A stretch of DNA of 44,842 nucleotides from an uncultured Kiritimatiellota bacterium (GTDB taxonomy: Bacteria > Verrucomicrobiota > Kiritimatiellia > RFP12 > UBA1067). The stretch's first letter is position 1; every line of letters begins with the position of its first letter. Position numbers and translations under genes: made by a program. The notes under the pieces were generated by a model. That model was not told the origin of the DNA, ran no database searches, and saw only the letters and a list, made by a program, of their open reading frames with translations. Below are positions 40,390 through 44,842 of the stretch, one piece after another. Location: positions 1 through 44,842 of the forward strand of contig CAKUGW010000010.1 of assembly GCA_934654805.1 (NCBI GenBank), in the 5' to 3' direction.

Positions 40390-40424
40390 TGGACTTTCCG
40401 CTGAAAATTGATAGAATTTTCAGC
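40390..40424 (+). promoter_or_regulatory. Inverted repeat overlapping a candidate promoter after the FHA gene
   Basis: GCTGAAAATT-GATAG-AATTTTCAGC (40400-40424) is a perfect 10-bp inverted repeat. TAGAAT (40412-40417) within it could be a -10, with TGGACT (40390-40395) 16 bases upstream. The structure could be the operon terminator (no good U-run), an operator over the next promoter, or both. Confidence 0.45.
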
Positions 40425-40519
40425 GTTGAAAAGTAACATTTCATCAGGAGGTTCCCATGCACGCGATTTCGCAAATTGTGAAGTTGAAAGCCGTGAGCTG
40501 GCAAAATGGAGGCAGGGAA

Positions 40520-43045
40520 ATGAACCGACTGACGATGATGGTGGCGGCGATGGCCGCGTGGAGTGCGGTTGCGGAGCCGAAGTGCGTGAGCGGGGTCTAC
40601 CCGTCACTTGCGTACTGCAACGAGGAGGGCGAATGCGGTACGGGCGCGGTCGTGCCGTGGGTGGGGAGTCTGTGGGTCATCACCTACGGACCGCACTGTC
40701 CTGTGGGCGGCAGCGACAAGCTCTACCAGATTACGCCCGACAAGCGGAAAATCGTCCGTCCCGAATCCGTCGGCGGTACGCACGCGAACCGCCTGATCCA
40801 CCGTGAGTCTCAGCAGCTTCTGATCGGCACGTATCTTGTGGACAAGGACGGCAAGGTGCGCACCGTGCCGATCCACACGATGCCCGGGCGCCTCACCGGC
40901 GTCGCGCGGCATGTCACGGACCCGAAGAGCAAGATCTATGTGACCGACATGGAGGAGGCGCTGTACGAGCTCGACGTCAACACGCTCGACACCTTCACCT
41001 GCATCCGCGACGGGTTCAACGAGGGACACTTCAGCAAGTTCTTCAAGGACCTCGGCGTGAAGCCGCCAAAGGGATGGAACGAGGCGGAGGAGTCGAACCT
41101 CTTCGGCTATCACGGCAAGGGGACGTGCAGCGGCTTCGGCAAGGTGTTCTACGCCAACAACGGCTGGTTCAACGACCGTGCGATGCGGGATTCGACGATT
41201 CCGGCGGGTGCACTCGCGCAGTGGCGTCCGAACGACAAGCAGTGGACGCTCATACGCACCAACCAGTTCACCGAGGTGACGACGAAGGACGGCATCTACG
41301 GCAACGAGCATCCGAATGCGAACGTCATTTGGGCGATGGGCTGGGACCACAAGAGCGTGATCCTCGCCGTGACGGACAACGGCAAGACCTGGCACGACTA
41401 TCGGCTCCCGAAGGGCTCGCACAGTTACGACGGCGCGCACGGATGGAACACCGAGTGGCCGCGCATCCGCGAGATCGGCGACCAGGAAAACCTCTTGGCG
41501 ACGATGCACGGCACGTTCTGGAAGTTTCCCGCGTCGTTCGGTCCGAAGAGCGCGAAGGGGATTCGTCCGTACTCCAACTACCTGAAGGTCATCGGCGACT
41601 TCTTCGAGTGGAACGGCAAGGTCGTGTTCGGCTGCGACGACTCGGCGAAGAACGAGTTCCTGAACAAGCGCCGCGCGAAAGGCGGCGTGGCGGGTCCGGA
41701 GACTTCCAACTCAAACCTCTGGTTCGTCGACCCGAAGGACCTCGGTTCGTTCGGTCCCGCGCTCGGCCGCGGCTCGGTCTGGCACGAGGAGCCGGTGAAG
41801 GCGGGTACACGCAGCGACGCCTATCTGCTCGCGGGCTACGACCGGCGAACCCTCTACGTGACGGGCGGGCTCGACTTCGACCTCGAAGTCGACGAGAAAG
41901 GCGATGGGGTCTGGCGGGTGGCCAGAAGTTCTATCGGTCATAGAATTTCTAACGGGGCTGGCGGCCTTCAGATCGTCGAGCTCGATGATCTCCCCGGTGA
42001 GTGGGTGCGCCTTGTCGCGAAGAGCGACGCGAAGAAGGTGACGGCGTTCTTCAATTACGCGAACGCGGATCGGCGTGAAGCGAAGCCGGACAAGATATTC
42101 GAGGGGCTCGTCTTTTTCCCGACCACGCAGATGGGCGATCTTGAGGGGCTCGTGCGGCGCGGCGCGGCGAGCGCGGGCCTGCCGCTCAAGTTCCTCGACA
42201 CGACGTACAACGGCATGCGCGGCTACTATGAGATCGACGGCGAACTCAACTTCAAGAGAGTTGCCGATGCAGACTCCTCGCAGGCGCAGGATATGCTCAC
42301 GAATTGCGCGGCAAGTGTGAACGGGTCCGTTCGCACCGCTGGCGTGTGGGTGGACGCGGCATCTGCCCTTGTCATTGACGATGACAACCGTCGCTGGCGG
42401 TTGCCGTCTATCGGCTGGTATGCGGACGGGACGATGCCGCAGGGTGAGATTTTAGGCTGTGGACGGCAGTGCCGCGAGGTCTGCACCGAACGCGACCTGA
42501 TGAACGTGGGCGGCAACTTCTACGAGCTGCCGGCGGAGAATGCGGGCGGCATGGCGATGATTCGTCCGGTCACGGCCTCTGCCATGCTCGGGTATCCGAG
42601 GGACTACTGCTCCTGGCGTGGACTTCTGGTGCTGACTGGCGTCGAGCGGTTTTACAAGGGGACGAATCCGCGCATCCTGCGCGCGGCGGAGAAGAACTCG
42701 ACCGCGGCGGTTTGGCTCGGCGTGGCGGATGATCTCTGGAAGATGGGGAAGCCCCGCGGGGAGGGCGGTCCGTGGCTGAAGACTGCGGTCAAGCCGGGCG
42801 AGCCGAGCGATCCCTACCTGATGACGGGCTTCGACCGCAAGCGACTGACCGTCGAGGCGTCCTCCGTGACGACGGTCACTCTGGAGATCGACATTACGGG
42901 ACGTGGCACCTGGGCGAAGCTCAAGAATTACGAGCTGAAGCCGGGCGAAAAGGTGACGGACGACCTGAGCGCCATTCGCGCCTACTGGCTCCGCTTCGTC
43001 TCGTCCGCCGCCTGCACGGCTACGGCGCGTCTTCGCTACGAATAG
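40520..43045 (+). CDS. Large exported protein of unknown function with a duplicated C-terminal domain
   Basis: The start at 40520 (GGAGG, 7-base spacing) gives MNRLTMMVAAMAAWSAVA-EPK, a clean signal peptide. An in-frame ATG at 40457 also has AGGAGG and would add 21 residues, so both are possible. The first ~450 residues look propeller-like (WVGSLWVITYGPHCPVGGSD; KVFYANNGWFND; VILAVTDNGKTWHDYRLPKG; LLATMHGTFWKFP). Two similar beta-sandwich segments occur: WHEEPVKAGTRSDAYLLAGY (~426) and WLKTAVKPGEPSDPYLMTGF (~754), each followed by D-x-x-x-L-x-V and a G-x-G-x-W strand. No catalytic motif was recognised. It is probably periplasmic or surface-located. A palindromic element lies in its coding sequence at 41924-41950. 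Confidence 0.75.
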   Translation: MNRLTMMVAAMAAWSAVAEPKCVSGVYPSLAYCNEEGECGTGAVVPWVGSLWVITYGPHCPVGGSDKLYQITPDKRKIVRPESVGGTHANRLIHRESQQLLIGTYLVDKDGKVRTVPIHTMPGRLTGVARHVTDPKSKIYVTDMEEALYELDVNTLDTFTCIRDGFNEGHFSKFFKDLGVKPPKGWNEAEESNLFGYHGKGTCSGFGKVFYANNGWFNDRAMRDSTIPAGALAQWRPNDKQWTLIRTNQFTEVTTKDGIYGNEHPNANVIWAMGWDHKSVILAVTDNGKTWHDYRLPKGSHSYDGAHGWNTEWPRIREIGDQENLLATMHGTFWKFPASFGPKSAKGIRPYSNYLKVIGDFFEWNGKVVFGCDDSAKNEFLNKRRAKGGVAGPETSNSNLWFVDPKDLGSFGPALGRGSVWHEEPVKAGTRSDAYLLAGYDRRTLYVTGGLDFDLEVDEKGDGVWRVARSSIGHRISNGAGGLQIVELDDLPGEWVRLVAKSDAKKVTAFFNYANADRREAKPDKIFEGLVFFPTTQMGDLEGLVRRGAASAGLPLKFLDTTYNGMRGYYEIDGELNFKRVADADSSQAQDMLTNCAASVNGSVRTAGVWVDAASALVIDDDNRRWRLPSIGWYADGTMPQGEILGCGRQCREVCTERDLMNVGGNFYELPAENAGGMAMIRPVTASAMLGYPRDYCSWRGLLVLTGVERFYKGTNPRILRAAEKNSTAAVWLGVADDLWKMGKPRGEGGPWLKTAVKPGEPSDPYLMTGFDRKRLTVEASSVTTVTLEIDITGRGTWAKLKNYELKPGEKVTDDLSAIRAYWLRFVSSAACTATARLRYE
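41924..41950 (+). repeat. In-frame palindromic element within a coding region
   Basis: AGAAGTTCTAT-CGGTC-ATAGAATTTCT is an 11-bp inverted repeat with one G-T pair. It is AT-rich in a GC-rich gene and encodes RSSIGHRIS. It adds residues relative to the second copy of the same domain near 42900, consistent with a small insertion that kept the reading frame. Confidence 0.5.
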
Positions 43046-43056
43046 TCCGCTTTTGA

Positions 43057-43069
43057 TATAATATCGGCA
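43057..43069 (+). promoter_or_regulatory. Near-leaderless promoter of the capD-like pseudogene
   Basis: TATAAT (43057-43062), preceded by TTTTGA, lies only six bases before the ATG at 43069. Transcription would begin at or next to the start codon. TATAATATCGGC resembles 2856-2867 (TATGATATCGGC). Confidence 0.5.
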
Positions 43070-43661
43070 TGAAAGCTGTCTTTGGCGTGGTGGTTGACGG
43101 GGCGATCATGATGATCGCCTTTGCTGCGGCCATCGCCTTGCGGTTTGACTTTCAGGCCCCCCGCTGGGGATGGGCGGCGACCTGGCAGTTGTTTCTGACC
43201 GTCGCGTTCGTGCAGCTGGCGATGATGATCGCCTTCGACTGCCTGCGCCGGTGGAGGCTCAGGGCGCGGGACCTGATGCGGTTCATGCTGGCGTTCGGCA
43301 GTGCCGTGGCGATCATGATGCTCTTCCGCATCGTCTTTCGCAGCGAGGCGCAGGTGCATATTCGTCCGCCGTTCACGGTCAACCTCATCAATGGCGTCCT
43401 TTGGGGCGCTGGCGCATTGGTCATCCGCTGGCTCTGGACGCTTTCGCGAACGCCAGGAACCGCGAGGCCAAGCTGCTGAACCGCAAGGAACGTGTACTCG
43501 CGGATGCGTCCGTCAGGGCGTGCTTCGCTGGCAAGTGCGTGATGGTGACAGGGGCCGGCGGATCGATCGGCAGCGAAATCGTCCGTCAGGTGCTGGACGC
43601 CGGCGCGGCGAAGGTGCTGATGGTCGAGCGCGGTGAAAATGCGCTCTACGACGAACTAAAA
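43069..43661 (+). pseudogene. Decayed polysaccharide-biosynthesis CapD/WbpM-like nucleotide-sugar dehydratase
   Basis: The first frame (43069-43479) encodes the N-terminal membrane part of CapD/WbpM-type proteins, with about four spans (FGVVVDGAIMMIAFAAAIAL; LFLTVAFVQLAMMIAF; FMLAFGSAVAIMMLFRIVF; GVLWGAGALVIRWLWTL). It then runs out in TPGTARPSC-stop. In another frame from ~43455, NREAKLLNRKERVLADASVR and GKCVMVTGAGGSIGSEIVRQ, then GENALYDEL, match the start of the catalytic Rossmann domain. The linker domain of about 110 residues between them is missing. The sequence ends after ENALYDEL (~43655), losing the Tyr-Lys active site. I read an internal deletion with frameshift plus a 3' truncation. 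The intact family makes 4-keto-6-deoxy sugars for surface glycans. Confidence 0.8.
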
Positions 43662-43678
43662 ACGAAAGGAAGCCTCAA

Positions 43679-44713
43679 ATGGAACTAATTGTTAGATCGT
43701 TGTGTTTCGCAATTCCGCTGATTCTGAATGCGGCAGGACCAAGCGCCGAAGAGCTGACTTTAGCAAAGGCGCGTAGATATGGTGCGCAAGCGAAAGAATG
43801 CCTCCAAGTTGTTGATCAGGACGGGATGCCTGTCGCAGATGCGCGGATATGGGGTGGATTACAGACAGGTGACGGATACAAAGATTTCATCCCCATTCGC
43901 GGAAGTACTGATACTAATGGCGAATATATCGTCCAAGGGAAATGCACAAACAGGATCACCTGCCAGATAACAAAGGAAGGCTACTATGCGTCTGAATTTG
44001 TCCTGCCGAACTATGCATATAGGCATACATCTAAAGATGGCAAATGGATTCCTTATGGTTCGCAACACACAGTTGTGCTCAAGAAAATAATCAATCCACA
44101 GCCCATGAGTTTCCATGATGAAAGAACGTCCTTCAAGGTGCCAGTTTATGACGAGTGGATTGGCTTTGATTGCGAGAAGTACGATTTTGTTTCGCCATAT
44201 GGGCAGGGCATTAAGAATGACATGCTCCTTCGATTTGCGCTCAACAACCCAACTGTCGATGATTATCATATGACGATGGAGGTCTCTTTCACGAACAACC
44301 TTTATGCTGGTGCTTACGAGATGGAACGGACTAAGACTTCTGAATTTGAGAGTGTTTACCATGCTGACACTAATGCGGTTTATCGGCAAACATTCAGTTA
44401 TAGGTTTGATCAATCACCCGTGAAGGTGCCGGAATATACAACGCAACTCAACTCCAACAGGTATTTGGTGTTCCGCACAAGGACTAAGGTGGATTCTGAG
44501 GGTAGGCTTGTTTCTGCGCTTTACGGTAAGATATACGGCGATTGGAATTTCGTGGGGCCAGGAGGCATGAGCATGTCGCAGTTCGTGTTCAATACAAGGC
44601 CAAACGATACGAATCTTGAGGATGAACATACAGCAGAATATTCACGGAAGTGCCAGCGTCAGCGTGAGGAGCCACCGTGCAAGAAGAAGCGCAAGTCGCT
44701 TTGGCCGTTCTGA
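43679..44713 (+). CDS. AT-richer exported protein of unknown function, possibly acquired
   Basis: The ATG follows AAAGGAAG and directly abuts the truncated capD remnant. MELIVRSLCFAIPLILNAAG is a possible signal peptide. Residues ~38-95 resemble a carboxypeptidase-regulatory/CNA-B-like sandwich (CLQVVDQDGMPVADARIWGG; STDTNGEYIVQG; ITKEGYYASEF). The remainder has strands and the end LYGKIYGDWNFVG, then NTRPNDTNLEDE, and a Lys/Arg-rich tail. I do not recognise a function. Base composition and codon use (many AT-ending codons) differ sharply from genes at 17561-43045, suggesting transfer. An insertion carrying this gene may have truncated capD. Confidence 0.7.
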   Translation: MELIVRSLCFAIPLILNAAGPSAEELTLAKARRYGAQAKECLQVVDQDGMPVADARIWGGLQTGDGYKDFIPIRGSTDTNGEYIVQGKCTNRITCQITKEGYYASEFVLPNYAYRHTSKDGKWIPYGSQHTVVLKKIINPQPMSFHDERTSFKVPVYDEWIGFDCEKYDFVSPYGQGIKNDMLLRFALNNPTVDDYHMTMEVSFTNNLYAGAYEMERTKTSEFESVYHADTNAVYRQTFSYRFDQSPVKVPEYTTQLNSNRYLVFRTRTKVDSEGRLVSALYGKIYGDWNFVGPGGMSMSQFVFNTRPNDTNLEDEHTAEYSRKCQRQREEPPCKKKRKSLWPF

Positions 44714-44842
44714 TGGCAATGTCACAAGGAACGCGATAGCATCGAAAGGAGAAAACCGATGAACGTCCTATAGAGGCGGCAAAGAAATATGGTGATTTTT
44801 CGGCGGAGATTTGATATGGTATGCGGCATGGAAAATCAAATA
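44714..44842 (+). promoter_or_regulatory. Right-edge gap with a candidate promoter and the start of another gene
   Basis: TATGGT (44815-44820), preceded by TTTGA, lies seven bases before ATG (44828; MENQI...), the same near-leaderless arrangement as at 43057-43069 (TATRRTAT-CGGC-ATG). The gene itself runs off the window. Between 44714 and 44810, GAAAGGAGAAAACCGATG resembles a ribosome-binding site and start but opens only MNVL-stop. In the frame one base upstream, a short peptide DERPIEAAKKYGDFSAEI ends at a TGA. Both look like gene debris. Confidence 0.35.

Noticed and set aside
43640..44760. Integron gene cassette with attC sites around the AT-rich gene
   Set aside because: Truncation beside a single foreign gene suggested it, but no convincing paired attC-like core sites could be identified by eye on either side.
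44758..44814. Small peptide gene ending DERPIEAAKKYGDFSAEI
   Set aside because: There is no in-frame start codon with a ribosome-binding site. The nearby ATG opens a four-codon frame in another phase, so it is treated as debris.

Overview
The window looks like a GC-rich chromosome segment from an uncultured, probably gut-associated member of the Verrucomicrobiota (PVC), most likely a Kiritimatiellae-type lineage. This is inferred from gene content: repeated beta-helix surface proteins of the choice-of-anchor Q type, GH123/DUF4091-like proteins, a TolQ/ExbB protein with two adjacent ExbD proteins, a DUF4159 membrane protein, very long TPR proteins and tandem SGNH hydrolases. No 16S rRNA or marker gene is present, so the assignment is tentative. 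Every convincing gene is on the + strand. The long open frames on the - strand are shadows produced by GC-rich codon bias.

Region 1 (1-17550) is a family of large, modular, exported surface proteins. The left edge is the 3' end of a group II intron (domains V and VI) that interrupts the first gene inside its signal-peptide codons. Four family members follow (75-2744; 2928-6856, frameshifted; 8520-13142; 13198-17550). Their middles are unrelated or only distantly related, but their ends are shared. Two have a ~145-bp promoter, leader and start-of-gene repeat. Two share a second signal-peptide leader. All four end in a short Arg-terminated C-terminal motif, and the DNA identity runs past the stop codon into what looks like the ribosome-binding site of the next gene. 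An AAA ATPase/DUF4143 gene, split by an in-frame amber codon, sits between members 2 and 3.

Region 2 (17561-40385) is a tightly packed run of 13 genes: three GH123-like/carbohydrate-binding genes, three TPR proteins (one about 2,565 residues), a TolQ/ExbB homologue, two ExbD homologues, a TonB/TolA-like single-span protein, a DUF4159 membrane protein, a double SGNH hydrolase and an FHA protein. Several overlap by 1-4 bases, implying translational coupling. I infer a Tol/Ton-like, proton-motive-force-driven envelope machine with large periplasmic or surface TPR components and glycan-active partners. This is the best candidate for an undescribed system. Three intergenic gaps in this region carry different heptamer-periodic repeats, one of which runs into a signal-peptide coding sequence.

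Region 3 (40386-44842) has a promoter/dyad region, an 841-residue exported protein with two copies of a C-terminal domain and an in-frame palindromic element, a decayed capD-type nucleotide-sugar dehydratase gene, and an AT-richer gene of unknown function that follows the decay point directly. The right edge holds a candidate promoter and the first codons of another gene.
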